64,000 nucleotides of DNA, from contig CP113055.1 of assembly GCA_026625625.1 (NCBI GenBank), positions 2,606,501-2,670,500 on the forward strand. Direction: 5' to 3'. The notes under the pieces were generated by a model. That model did not search any database and was not told the origin of the DNA. It saw nothing but the letters and a program-made list of their open reading frames with translations. Shown one piece after another: positions 1-7,798 of the stretch (its first letter is position 1; each line of letters opens with the position of its first letter). The position numbers were made by a program, and so were the translations under genes. Origin of the DNA: Blastomonas sp. SL216 (lineage in GTDB: Bacteria; Pseudomonadota; Alphaproteobacteria; Sphingomonadales; Sphingomonadaceae).

Positions 1-1
1 G

Positions 2-736
2 ACGACCGCCGAGCGCACCGCGCGGGGCTATGTCGTCAACGGCTCCAAGACCTATATCTCCAATGGTGGCATTGCCGATTATTACGTGCTGTTCGCGCGC
101 ACCGGCGAGGCACCGGGGGCCAAGGGCGTGTCGGCCTTCATCGTCGACGCCGATACCCCCGGACTGGCCATTGCCGAGCGGATCGAGGTGATCGCCCCGC
201 ATCCGCTCGCCACGCTGACCTTTACCGACATGGTGCTGCCGGAAACGGCGCTGCTCGGTGAAGCGGGGCGCGGATTTGCCGCTGCCATGGCGACGCTCGA
301 CATCTTCCGCACCACCGTGGGCGCTGCCGCACTGGGCTTTGCCCGCCGCGCGCTCGACGAGGCGACGGCGCGCGCCAGGGTGCGCAAGCTGGGCAATGGC
401 ACGCTCGCCGACAATGCGATCACCCAGTCCAAGCTCGCCGAGATGGTGCTCGACGTCGATACCTCCGCGCTGCTGATCTATCGGGCGGGCTGGCTGCGCG
501 ACGTGATGGGCCAGCGCAACACCCGCGAGGCGGCGCTTGCCAAGCTCCACGCCACCGACAGCGCACAGCAGGTGATCGACAAGGCGGTGCAGATGTTCGG
601 CGGCATGGGCGTCACTGTCGGCGCTCCGGTCGAGGCATTGTACCGCGAGGTGCGGGCGCTGCGCATCTATGAGGGCGCGTCCGAAGTGCAGAAGGTCGTC
701 ATCGCGCGCCAGCATCTGGCGCAAAGCGCGGCCTGA
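2..736 (+). CDS. Acyl-CoA dehydrogenase, C-terminal part (5' end outside window)
   Basis: The frame is open from the first bases of the window, so the start lies upstream; 244 residues are visible. They cover the middle beta domain ([18 protein letters not shown] near the left edge) and the C-terminal helical domain of a flavin-dependent acyl-CoA dehydrogenase. Near the end (visible residues about 222-230) lies YEGASEVQK, where the Glu is the position of the catalytic base in most family members. The stop overlaps the start of the next gene (TGATG), so the two are translationally coupled. The exact acyl-CoA substrate cannot be read from the fragment. Co-transcription with a thioesterase, a RidA-like protein and a glutaryl-CoA dehydrogenase points to breakdown of an aromatic or amino-acid-derived acyl-CoA. 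Confidence 0.93.
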   Translation, partial: TTAERTARGYVVNGSKTYISNGGIADYYVLFARTGEAPGAKGVSAFIVDADTPGLAIAERIEVIAPHPLATLTFTDMVLPETALLGEAGRGFAAAMATLDIFRTTVGAAALGFARRALDEATARARVRKLGNGTLADNAITQSKLAEMVLDVDTSALLIYRAGWLRDVMGQRNTREAALAKLHATDSAQQVIDKAVQMFGGMGVTVGAPVEALYREVRALRIYEGASEVQKVVIARQHLAQSAA

Positions 737-1140
737 TGTTCCGCACGCGCCTGCCACTGCGCTTCGCGCATTGCGACCCTGCGGGCATCGCCTATTACCC
801 GCGCTATTTCGAGCTGTGCGACGCGGCGATCGAGGACTGGACCGCCGAGGTGCTGGGCGTCAGCCGCCGCGAGATGCATTTCGCGCAAGGGCTGGGCATG
901 CCCACCGTCACGCTGAGCGCGGAGTTCGCGATCCCCAGCCGGCTGGGCGACCTGCTCGACTTCACCGTCCGTATCACGCGCGTCGGGCGCAGTTCGGTCG
1001 ATCTCAAGGTCGATATCGACTGCGGCGACGAGCGGCGCTTTTGCGTCCGCTACACCCAGGTGCTGACCGATCTGGCCAGGGGCAAGTCCCACCCCTGGCC
1101 GCCCGAACTGCTTGAACGACTGACCAAGGACCTGCCATGA
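736..1140 (+). CDS. Acyl-CoA thioesterase, 4-hydroxybenzoyl-CoA thioesterase family
   Basis: A 134-residue hotdog-fold protein of normal length for the family. The N-terminal block FAHCDPAGIAYYPRYFE (residues 10-26) is the signature of 4-hydroxybenzoyl-CoA-type thioesterases; Asp14 matches the catalytic Asp of the Pseudomonas-type enzymes. It would hydrolyse an acyl-CoA to free acid and CoA in the cytoplasm, either as a pathway step or to release trapped CoA. The start overlaps the upstream dehydrogenase stop and the end overlaps the RidA-like gene (ATGA), so it is in the middle of a tight operon. The sequence alone does not distinguish an aryl-CoA from a short aliphatic substrate. Confidence 0.88.
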   Translation: MFRTRLPLRFAHCDPAGIAYYPRYFELCDAAIEDWTAEVLGVSRREMHFAQGLGMPTVTLSAEFAIPSRLGDLLDFTVRITRVGRSSVDLKVDIDCGDERRFCVRYTQVLTDLARGKSHPWPPELLERLTKDLP

Positions 1141-1547
1141 CCGCTCACCAGACCCTGTTGCCTCCCGGCTGGCCCCGGCCGCGCGGCTATGCCAACGGCG
1201 TCGCTGCCACCGGCCGGATGGTGTTCACCGCCGGCGTGGTCGCGTTCGATGCGCATGAGCGCATTGTCGGCGACGATCTGGGCAGCCAGTTCCGCCAGGT
1301 GCTGATCAACACGCTCGCCATCCTGGCCGAGGCAGGGGCACAGCCCGAGCATATCGTGCGGATGACCTGGTACGTCACCAGCCGCGACGACTATATCGCC
1401 AGCCTCCCAGCCATCGGCGAAGCCTATCGCACGCTGATCGGGCGTCATTTCCCGGCCATGGCCGTGGTCGAGGTGGCAGGACTCGTCGAAGCCGACGCCC
1501 GGATCGAGATCGAAACAACCGCGGTCGTGCCCCCCGCCGGGGCATAG
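1137..1547 (+). CDS. RidA/YjgF-family protein lacking the usual active-site Arg
   Basis: A 136-residue protein of the YjgF/YER057c/UK114 family, which forms trimers with active sites at subunit interfaces. RidA enzymes hydrolyse reactive enamines and imines from amino-acid metabolism and use an Arg in a PAR(S/T)xVEV motif. Here the equivalent stretch is [12 protein letters not shown], with Met108 where the Arg is expected, so it belongs to a Rid subgroup without the canonical catalytic Arg and imine deamination should not be assumed. It overlaps the thioesterase gene by 4 bp and precedes gcdH by 19 bp. Such proteins also occur in CoA-linked aromatic degradation clusters, where their role is unsettled. 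Confidence 0.88.
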   Translation: MTAHQTLLPPGWPRPRGYANGVAATGRMVFTAGVVAFDAHERIVGDDLGSQFRQVLINTLAILAEAGAQPEHIVRMTWYVTSRDDYIASLPAIGEAYRTLIGRHFPAMAVVEVAGLVEADARIEIETTAVVPPAGA

Positions 1548-1566
1548 GCCCAAGGAGCCTTATAGC

Positions 1567-2742
1567 ATGCAGACTTTTGACTGGGCCGACCCGTTCCTGC
1601 TCGATGCGCAGCTGGACGAGGATGAACGGATGATCCGCGACACCGCCAGGGCCTATGCCCAGGACCGGCTGGCGCCGCGCGCGATCGATGCCTTTGCCAG
1701 CGAGACGACCGACCCCGAAATCTTCCGCGAGATGGGAGCGCTGGGCCTGCTGGGTCCGACCATTCCCGAAACTTACGGCGGCGTGGGCGCATCCTATGTC
1801 GCTTATGGTCTGGTCGCGCGCGAGGTCGAGCGGGTGGACTCGGGCTATCGGTCGATGATGAGCGTGCAATCGAGCCTGGTCATGCACCCGATCCATGCGT
1901 TCGGATCGGAAGAACAGCGCCAGCGTTTTCTGCCCCGGCTGGCGAGCGGCGAACAAATCGGCTGCTTCGGCCTGACCGAGCCCGATGCCGGATCCGACCC
2001 CGGCGGCATGCGGACCCGCGCCACCAAGATCGACGGCGGTTACCGCATCAGCGGCACCAAGACCTGGATTTCCAATGCGCCGATCGCCGATGTCTTTGTC
2101 GTCTGGGCCAAGTCCGACGCACATGGCGGGGCGATCCGCGGCTTCGTGCTGGAAAAGGGCATGAAGGGGCTGAGCGCACCCAAGATCGAAGGCAAGCTCA
2201 GCCTGCGCACCTCGATCACCGGCATGATCGTGATGGACGAGGTCGAGCTGCCCGAAGCAGCATTGCTGCCCGGCGTGCAGGGGCTCAAGGGGCCGTTCTC
2301 ATGCCTCAACCGCGCGCGCTATGGCATCAGCTGGGGCGCGCTGGGCGCTGCGGAATTCTGCTTCCACACCGCGCGCCAATATGGGCTGGACCGGCATCAG
2401 TTCGGCCGGCCGCTGGCAGCAACCCAGCTGTTCCAGAACAAGCTCGCCAATATGGAAACCGATATCGCGCTGGGGCTGCAGGCCAGCCTGCGCGTGGGCC
2501 GGCTGATGGACGAGGACCAGTTCGCGCCCGAGATGATCTCGATCATCAAGCGCAACAATGTCGACAAGGCGCTGGGCATCGCCCGGATGGCGCGCGACAT
2601 GCTGGGCGGCAACGGGATCAGCGGCGAATATCAGGTGATGCGCCACGCGATGAACCTTGAAACCGTCAACACCTATGAAGGTGCCTATGACGTTCATGCG
2701 CTGATCCTGGGGCGCGCGATCACCGGCATTGCCGCCTTCTGA
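1567..2742 (+). CDS. gcdH: Glutaryl-CoA dehydrogenase
   Basis: A 391-residue flavoprotein predicted to oxidise and decarboxylate glutaryl-CoA to crotonyl-CoA. Three features separate it from general acyl-CoA dehydrogenases: the [18 protein letters not shown] block (Arg95 corresponds to the Arg that binds the glutaryl carboxylate), the FAD/substrate block [15 protein letters not shown] (about residues 137-151), and the C-terminal [17 protein letters not shown] with catalytic Glu at about 371. Length is typical. The preceding AAGGAG is a good ribosome-binding site. Last gene of the plus-strand acyl-CoA operon; it converges on the M24 peptidase gene with about 20 bp between. Glutaryl-CoA arises from lysine and tryptophan breakdown and from some aryl-CoA pathways. 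Confidence 0.93.
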   Translation: MQTFDWADPFLLDAQLDEDERMIRDTARAYAQDRLAPRAIDAFASETTDPEIFREMGALGLLGPTIPETYGGVGASYVAYGLVAREVERVDSGYRSMMSVQSSLVMHPIHAFGSEEQRQRFLPRLASGEQIGCFGLTEPDAGSDPGGMRTRATKIDGGYRISGTKTWISNAPIADVFVVWAKSDAHGGAIRGFVLEKGMKGLSAPKIEGKLSLRTSITGMIVMDEVELPEAALLPGVQGLKGPFSCLNRARYGISWGALGAAEFCFHTARQYGLDRHQFGRPLAATQLFQNKLANMETDIALGLQASLRVGRLMDEDQFAPEMISIIKRNNVDKALGIARMARDMLGGNGISGEYQVMRHAMNLETVNTYEGAYDVHALILGRAITGIAAF

Positions 2743-2762
2743 TCGCGCGGCCCCGGCCGGGC

Positions 2763-4088
2763 CTATTTGACCAGCAGGATGCGGCTGTTGGCGGGATAGA
2801 CCCATTCCAGCCCGCGTTCGGTGACCATGCCATTGTCCTCCAGCGGGATCTTGATCTTGCGCCCGCCCCATTCGGGCACCGGGGTGTAGAGGAAGAGCTC
2901 GATCGACAGGAAGTTGCTGGTCCTGAGCGTGTAGGTCATGCGCAGCGGATTGAACTCCGCCATCGACGGCCCCGATCCGTGCCCCAGATCGCCAACCGAA
3001 TGGCTGCCGATGACGACATCGGACACCCTGGGATCGGCCACGGGATCGTCATAGCGGCCCAGCGCCAGACCCGGCGTCTGCGCCACCCGCTGGTTGACCG
3101 CGGCCAACGCCGCGCCGGCGGTGACACCGGGGCGGATGACATCTAGGATCATCTGCCGGATCTCCACCGCCTTGTCGAACGCGCGCTGCACGCCAGGCGG
3201 CGGCGCATTCTCGCCGGGCTTGAGCACATAAGCCATGCGCTTCATGTCGGTATAGGCGGTGAGAAAATTGACCCCCCAGTCCATCGTGATCAGATCGCCG
3301 GGCTGGATGACATGATCGCCCGATACCGGTCCGCGCGGACCCGGCCCCAGGATATAGATGCTGGGAATGCCGAAGCTGTTGCCCAGCCCGTTCTGGTGCA
3401 ACTGCTCCATCATCCACCAGGCCACTTCGCCGGTGGTGGTCTTGCCCGGCGTGATCACCTCGCTCGACAGCGCGCGCTCGGCAATGGTCCGCGAATATTC
3501 GCCCGCGCGCGCAAAGGCCGCGACCTCGGTTGCAGTGTGGCGTGAACGGAAGTCGGAAACGAGCTTTTCCGCCGATACCAGCCGCGACGACAGATCAGGC
3601 CCCAGCGTTTCGCGCAGCCGTTCGTGCAGGGCATGGCTCAGGCCGTCAGCAGTGCCGATCTCTGAGGCGACGTTGATGCCGATGCGGCGGGGGTTGCGCT
3701 GCTGGACAAACGCCTTGAGCTCGGCCGGTGACATGCGGCCATCGTAGAGCGGGCACTGGTCAAATGCCGCGCCGCCAATGCCGAAAGCAGCGCGTTCGAT
3801 TCGGCCCTTGCCGGGGTCGGTGAACACATAATAGCCGATATCGCCGACATATCCGCCGCCCAGCAGCATGGCATTGGGGTCGTCATGGCCTTCGCGCGAC
3901 GCCACGATCCACATGTCGATGTCATTCTCGCGCATCGCTTCGGGCAGGATCAGGTCGAGCTTGTCCTTGCGGATCTGGCAAAGCTGCTCCCAGCGCTGCC
4001 GCGCCTCCTGCGCTGGGGCCGGCGACGTTAGCGCGAGCGCGCACAAAGCGGCGGCTCCCATCTGCAACCACCGATGCCGCTTGCGCAT
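2763..4088 (-). CDS. Secreted M24-family metallopeptidase (Xaa-Pro aminopeptidase-like)
   Basis: A 441-residue protein read from the ATG at 4088, which has AGGAAAGG upstream; an in-frame start 20 codons earlier would spoil the signal peptide. Residues 1-26 form a signal peptide (basic MRKRHRW, then a hydrophobic stretch ending APAQ). The C-terminal half has the pita-bread metal-site pattern: TMDWGVNFLTAYTDMKRM with two Asp, HSVGDLGHGSG with His, and two late Glu (SIELFLYT, PLEDNG). M24 exopeptidases remove N-terminal residues next to proline; creatinase-like members hydrolyse other C-N bonds. Periplasmic location fits the other exported peptidases in this region. It diverges from a MarR regulator across a 353-bp gap. 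Confidence 0.85.
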   Translation of the reverse strand: MRKRHRWLQMGAAALCALALTSPAPAQEARQRWEQLCQIRKDKLDLILPEAMRENDIDMWIVASREGHDDPNAMLLGGGYVGDIGYYVFTDPGKGRIERAAFGIGGAAFDQCPLYDGRMSPAELKAFVQQRNPRRIGINVASEIGTADGLSHALHERLRETLGPDLSSRLVSAEKLVSDFRSRHTATEVAAFARAGEYSRTIAERALSSEVITPGKTTTGEVAWWMMEQLHQNGLGNSFGIPSIYILGPGPRGPVSGDHVIQPGDLITMDWGVNFLTAYTDMKRMAYVLKPGENAPPPGVQRAFDKAVEIRQMILDVIRPGVTAGAALAAVNQRVAQTPGLALGRYDDPVADPRVSDVVIGSHSVGDLGHGSGPSMAEFNPLRMTYTLRTSNFLSIELFLYTPVPEWGGRKIKIPLEDNGMVTERGLEWVYPANSRILLVK

Positions 4089-4150
4089 ATGCCTTACCCT
4101 TTCCTGCCATCCGATCGAATATGTCCGCCCTACAGCGGAGACTTCCAAAA

Positions 4151-4167
4151 TATATTCATCTTCACGC
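4151..4167 (+). promoter_or_regulatory. Motif TATATTCANNTTCACGC, copy 1
   Basis: In the 353-bp gap between the M24 peptidase gene and the MarR gene (4089-4441), an AT-rich patch holds TATATTCATCTTCACGC. A second copy differing only at the two central bases occurs upstream of the DUF885 gene at 23752. Both gaps separate divergent genes of the peptidase island. It could be an activator or MarR site or a promoter part; its function is unknown. Confidence 0.35.
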
Positions 4168-4355
4168 GATTATTGTCAAATTTATTGCGCGCGGTATCTG
4201 GCTGGGCAAGGCGCACCCGGCAGCCAGACCGGCCATCCGCATCGCCGGATCGCAAGTACAGGCGCTGTGCCCATGCCTCTGCGCCAAGATGGCGCCTGCC
4301 GGCCGATGGGGCCGACCCTGCACTTTCCTTCTCCTGTGCGTGATAAGTCAGTGCA

Positions 4356-4369
4356 AATACACATGTATT
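4356..4369. promoter_or_regulatory. Inverted repeat AATACA-CA-TGTATT, possible MarR operator
   Basis: A perfect inverted repeat with 6-bp arms and a 2-bp spacer lies 72 bp upstream of the MarR gene start. MarR proteins bind short palindromes of this size, often in their own promoters, so autoregulation is plausible. Nothing else in the gap (4089-4441) looks like a gene. Confidence 0.35.
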
Positions 4370-4441
4370 CGGCTAATTCCCGCGCCACGTCCGGTCTCCC
4401 CCCACGGAACCGCTTGATCAATCGGGGCTTTTGAGAAACAC

Positions 4442-4963
4442 ATGAACACGAAGTCGAAATCAGCATCGACACAGCAGGAAGGGGAGCACGTGGAAAATCG
4501 CGGCGACTATGACCCGAGCAGTCCAACATTCCGCCTGGAAAACTCGCCATTCTATCTGATGGCGCATGCCGACTTCAAATATCACGAAGACATGGACAAG
4601 GTGCTGCACAAGCATGGCGTGTCCAAGCCCATCTACCGCGTCATGACCGTGTTGCGCGAAACCCAGCCGGCCAGCATAGGCGCGATCGCCGAAGCGGCGC
4701 TGACCAAGCGCTCGACGATCAGCCGCATCATCGATCGCATGGTCGAACAGGGCCTGGTTTCGACCGAACCCAATCCCGAAGACAACCGGATTACCGAAGT
4801 CACTCTCACCCCGGCCGGACAGCAGACGCTGCGCAAGCTGACCCCGATCGTGGGGCGCCAGTTTTCCCGCGCGATGGTCGGCATCAGCAACCGCGATATC
4901 GCGCACCTGCTGCGGACGCTGAAGAAGATCAGCGACAATCTGGGCAAGCTGCCGATCGAATAA
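4442..4963 (+). CDS. MarR-family transcriptional regulator
   Basis: A 173-residue winged-helix regulator. The DNA-binding region runs from about residue 76 (SIGAIAEAALTKRSTISRIIDRMVEQGLVSTEPNPEDNR), with the recognition helix in TKRSTISRIIDRM and the wing in NPEDNRITEVTLT. The N-terminal 35 residues are a polar, probably disordered extension beyond the usual 140-150 residue length. MarR proteins usually repress neighbouring catabolic or efflux genes until a small phenolic or acyl ligand binds. It is flanked by the M24 gene (divergent) and the TPR-oxygenase and cyclase operon (downstream, same strand), which are candidate targets. A second MarR gene at 13200 belongs to the same island. Confidence 0.9.
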   Translation: MNTKSKSASTQQEGEHVENRGDYDPSSPTFRLENSPFYLMAHADFKYHEDMDKVLHKHGVSKPIYRVMTVLRETQPASIGAIAEAALTKRSTISRIIDRMVEQGLVSTEPNPEDNRITEVTLTPAGQQTLRKLTPIVGRQFSRAMVGISNRDIAHLLRTLKKISDNLGKLPIE

Positions 4964-5016
4964 TCCGGCCGTTCCGGGCCCTGAATCGCGGGCGCGGAGC
5001 ACGGCGCACCATCGCG

Positions 5017-5039
5017 TGCAATTGCATATGATGTTGCGC
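5017..5039. promoter_or_regulatory. Candidate half-site: TGCAATTGCA palindrome running into TTGCATATG
   Basis: Between the MarR gene and the TPR-oxygenase gene there is a perfect 10-bp palindrome TGCAATTGCA (5017-5026) overlapping TTGCATATG (5022-5030). The latter is one arm plus the core of the perfect 16-bp palindrome at 6961. It may be a weaker site for the same regulator. The symmetry of the second arm is lost, so this is tentative. Confidence 0.25.
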
Positions 5040-5128
5040 ACAAACCCGTTGACCGTAGCAGATGAAGCTGCTTGTCTCGCTTAAAGGGCCGCAACCTGGC
5101 CATAGCAGCTGCAGCGGCGGGAGCCGAG

Positions 5129-6943
5129 GTGCCAACAGCACGATCACAGTCGATATCGTCGAACCTGTTGGCCCAGGCGATGGATCTGGCGCGCTCGGGC
5201 CGGCTGGATGAGGCGGAAAAGCTGCTGCGGCGGATACTGGTCTCGTCCCCGCGCCAGCCCGATGCGTTGCAGCTGCTGGGGATGGTCGCCCGCCAGCGCG
5301 GCGATCAGCATGCGGCGGCCGAGCTGTTTCGCCGCTCGCTCGCCATCGCGCCAGCACAGCCGCATGTGCTCAACAATCTGGGCAATTGCCTGACTGCGCT
5401 GGAAGAGCATGAAGGCGCGGTCAACGCGTATCGCCAGGCGCTGATGCTCAAGCCCGATTATGCCGATGCCAAGCTGAATCTGGCGGTGGCGCTGATCGCC
5501 TGCGACCGGCCGCGCGAGGCCGTCGCGCTCATGACCCCCGTGGTTGCCGATCAGCCGGGCCTTGCGAAAGGCTGGGCGCTGCTCGGCCAGGCACTGGCTG
5601 CGACAGGCGAGCAGGCGGGCGCAATCAAGGCCTATCGTACCGCGCTGCGCCTGAGGCCGGACCATGGCCCCTGGCTGCACAATCTGGCGGTCGCCCTGCG
5701 GCTGGCGGGTCAGGCAGAGGACGCATTGCCGCTGCTGGTCCAGTGCGTCGATCAGACGCCGGACGATGCGCGGATCCACTATAATCTCGGCCATTGCCTG
5801 CAGGACCTGGGGCGCGTGGACGATGCCGCCCGGGCCTATCGCCGCGCAATTGCGCTGACCCCCAGCGATGCCGCGAGGCACGAATCGCTCAGCCGGCTGT
5901 TGTGGCAGAGCGGCGACAGCGAAGGCCATGTCGCAAGCTATCGCGAGGCCCTGGCCCAGGCTCCCGACGATCCCGGACTGCTGATCGGCCTCGCCAACCG
6001 GCTGACCCTGTCGGGAAAGCCTGAGGATGCCGCGGCGCTGCTGCAGGGCCCTGCAGCCAAAGGCCTGGGCGGAGCCGAGCTGCGCTTGCGGCTGGGCCAG
6101 GCCTGCTGGTCGTCCCGCCAGCCCGATCAGGCCTTTGCGTCGTTCGATGCGGCGCTGGCGATCGACCCGCACCATGCGCCCAGCTTGCGCGAATCGGCGC
6201 GCTGCCTGATCATCGCTGACCAGCTGGTCGCGGCAGAAGAGCGGATAGCAACGCTGCTGCGGCAGGACCCGGCCGACCAGCAGGCGCTGGCGCTGCAGGG
6301 GCTGTGCTGGCGGTTGACCGGCGATCCTAGGGCGCGGTGGCTGATCGACCCGGCGCTGATCGGCACCGCAATGCTGGAGCCTGAAACCGGCGACGCCGCA
6401 GCCTTCAACCGCGCGCTCGATGCGGCGCTGGGCCAGTTGCACAACGGGCTGCAGCATCCGCTGGAACAGACCTTGCGCGGCGGCACCCAGACCACGGACG
6501 ACCTGTTCGCTCGCAACCTGCCCGAAGTCGCGGCGGTGCGCGACATGATCCATCGGGCCGTGCGGACCTATATCGCAGCGTTGCCCGATGATCCGGCGCA
6601 CCCGTTCCTGGCGCGCAAATCGGTCGGCTTCGCCTTTTCCGGCTCGTGGTCGGTCCGGCTCGGCAGCGGGGGCCATCACAGCAACCATATCCATCCCGAA
6701 GGCTGGATCAGCGCCGTCTATTATGTCGCCGTGCCCCCCGCTGTGGACGACGGCGAAAGCGGCTGGCTGACCTTTGGCGAAACCGGCCTACAGCTGGGCG
6801 CGCGCGAGCAGATGTTCCACACTATCCGCCCGCAGCCCGGGCTTCTGGTGCTGTTCCCCTCCTATTTCTATCACGGCACCATGCCCTTTGCCGACAGCAG
6901 CCATCGCACCACCATCGCCTTTGATGTCGTGCCCGTCGCCTGA
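5129..6943 (+). CDS. TPR-repeat protein with C-terminal 2OG-Fe(II) oxygenase-like domain
   Basis: About 600 residues. The first two thirds are tandem tetratricopeptide repeats (NNLGNCLTALEEHEGAVNAYRQALMLKPDYADAKLNLA is typical), suggesting protein binding. The last 130 residues resemble the putative 2OG-Fe(II) oxygenase family: GHHSNHIHPEGWISAVYYV gives the His-containing first metal strand, and LVLFPSYFYHGTMPF followed by HRTTIAFDVVP gives the distal His and the oxoglutarate-binding Arg. The reaction and substrate are unknown; a protein or peptide hydroxylase is one reading. The start is uncertain: the frame is open from a TTG at 5072, but the GTG at 5129 has GGGAG upstream and is preferred. 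It lies between the MarR gene and the cyclase operon on the same strand. Confidence 0.78.
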   Translation: MPTARSQSISSNLLAQAMDLARSGRLDEAEKLLRRILVSSPRQPDALQLLGMVARQRGDQHAAAELFRRSLAIAPAQPHVLNNLGNCLTALEEHEGAVNAYRQALMLKPDYADAKLNLAVALIACDRPREAVALMTPVVADQPGLAKGWALLGQALAATGEQAGAIKAYRTALRLRPDHGPWLHNLAVALRLAGQAEDALPLLVQCVDQTPDDARIHYNLGHCLQDLGRVDDAARAYRRAIALTPSDAARHESLSRLLWQSGDSEGHVASYREALAQAPDDPGLLIGLANRLTLSGKPEDAAALLQGPAAKGLGGAELRLRLGQACWSSRQPDQAFASFDAALAIDPHHAPSLRESARCLIIADQLVAAEERIATLLRQDPADQQALALQGLCWRLTGDPRARWLIDPALIGTAMLEPETGDAAAFNRALDAALGQLHNGLQHPLEQTLRGGTQTTDDLFARNLPEVAAVRDMIHRAVRTYIAALPDDPAHPFLARKSVGFAFSGSWSVRLGSGGHHSNHIHPEGWISAVYYVAVPPAVDDGESGWLTFGETGLQLGAREQMFHTIRPQPGLLVLFPSYFYHGTMPFADSSHRTTIAFDVVPVA

Positions 6944-6960
6944 TCGGTGCGTGCGAAATT

Positions 6961-6976
6961 ACTTGCATATGCAAGT
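6961..6976. promoter_or_regulatory. Perfect 16-bp palindrome ACTTGCATATGCAAGT
   Basis: A perfect palindrome 30 bp upstream of the cyclase start codon and just after the TPR-oxygenase stop. Size, symmetry and position suit a MarR-type operator controlling the cyclase and 2-oxoacid oxidoreductase operon. One arm plus core recurs at 5022-5030 upstream of the TPR-oxygenase gene. Confidence 0.5.
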
Positions 6977-7006
6977 TTATCGCGTCACATTTGCCGGGAA
7001 AAGGGG

Positions 7007-7792
7007 ATGAGCATGACCAACCAGATTCTTCAGCAGCTTGCCGGCGCCGTGGCATCGGGCGCGATCCGCACCGTCGATCTGACCCAGACCCTGTCGCCCG
7101 ATACGCCGACACTGGTTCTGCCCCCCGAATTCGGCCAGTGCGCCGCCTTCAGCCAGGAGGAAATCTCGCGCTATGATGAGCGCGGCGTCGCCTGGTACTG
7201 GAACAATTTCACCGTCAGCGAGCATACCGGCACGCATTTCGATGCGCCGGTGCACTGGATCACCGGCAAGGACCTGGCCAACAACGCCGTCGATACCGTG
7301 CCTCCGGCCGATTTCATCGCCCCGGCAGTGGTCATCGACATCTCGCGCCAGGCCGCCGAAAACCCAGACTATCTGCTGACCGTCGCCGATATCGAGGCCT
7401 GGGAGGCGCAGCATGGCCGCATCCCGCCGCGCAGCTGGATCATGCTGCGCACCGATTGGTCGAAGCGCGATGTCGATGCCTATACCAACCGGCGCGAAGA
7501 TGGCGCACACACCCCTGGTCCCTCGACCGAGGCGGTCCGGTTCCTGATCGATGAGCGTGACGCGCACGGGCTTGGCGTCGAGACGATCGGCACCGATGCC
7601 GGACAGGCGCATCTGCTGGAGCCGGCCTATCCCGCGCACACCCTGTTCCACGCCGCCGGGCGCTATGGCCTGCAATGCCTGGAAAATCTGGACCTGCTGC
7701 CGGCTACCGGCAGCGTCATCCTTTCGGCGCCGCTCAAGATCAAGGGCGGTTCGGGCAGCCCGCTGCGCGTCCTTGCGCTCGTTGCAGAGTGA
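7007..7792 (+). CDS. Cyclase-family metal-dependent hydrolase (KynB-like)
   Basis: A 261-residue protein of the cyclase/kynurenine formamidase superfamily. The defining metal-binding block HTGTHFDAPVHW is at residues 73-84 (His73, His77, Asp79, His83). Further family features are IMLRTDWSKR and IGTDAGQAH. KynB converts N-formylkynurenine to kynurenine; relatives hydrolyse other amides, esters and lactones, so the substrate is not fixed. The ATG at 7007 follows GAAAAGGGG and is better than the open GTG 20 codons earlier, which would place the palindrome inside the gene. It is 6 bp from the iorA-like gene, so both are one transcript. A tryptophan 2,3-dioxygenase gene at 39.9 kb could supply formylkynurenine, but it is not linked. 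Confidence 0.85.
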   Translation: MSMTNQILQQLAGAVASGAIRTVDLTQTLSPDTPTLVLPPEFGQCAAFSQEEISRYDERGVAWYWNNFTVSEHTGTHFDAPVHWITGKDLANNAVDTVPPADFIAPAVVIDISRQAAENPDYLLTVADIEAWEAQHGRIPPRSWIMLRTDWSKRDVDAYTNRREDGAHTPGPSTEAVRFLIDERDAHGLGVETIGTDAGQAHLLEPAYPAHTLFHAAGRYGLQCLENLDLLPATGSVILSAPLKIKGGSGSPLRVLALVAE

Positions 7793-7798
7793 GCGGAC

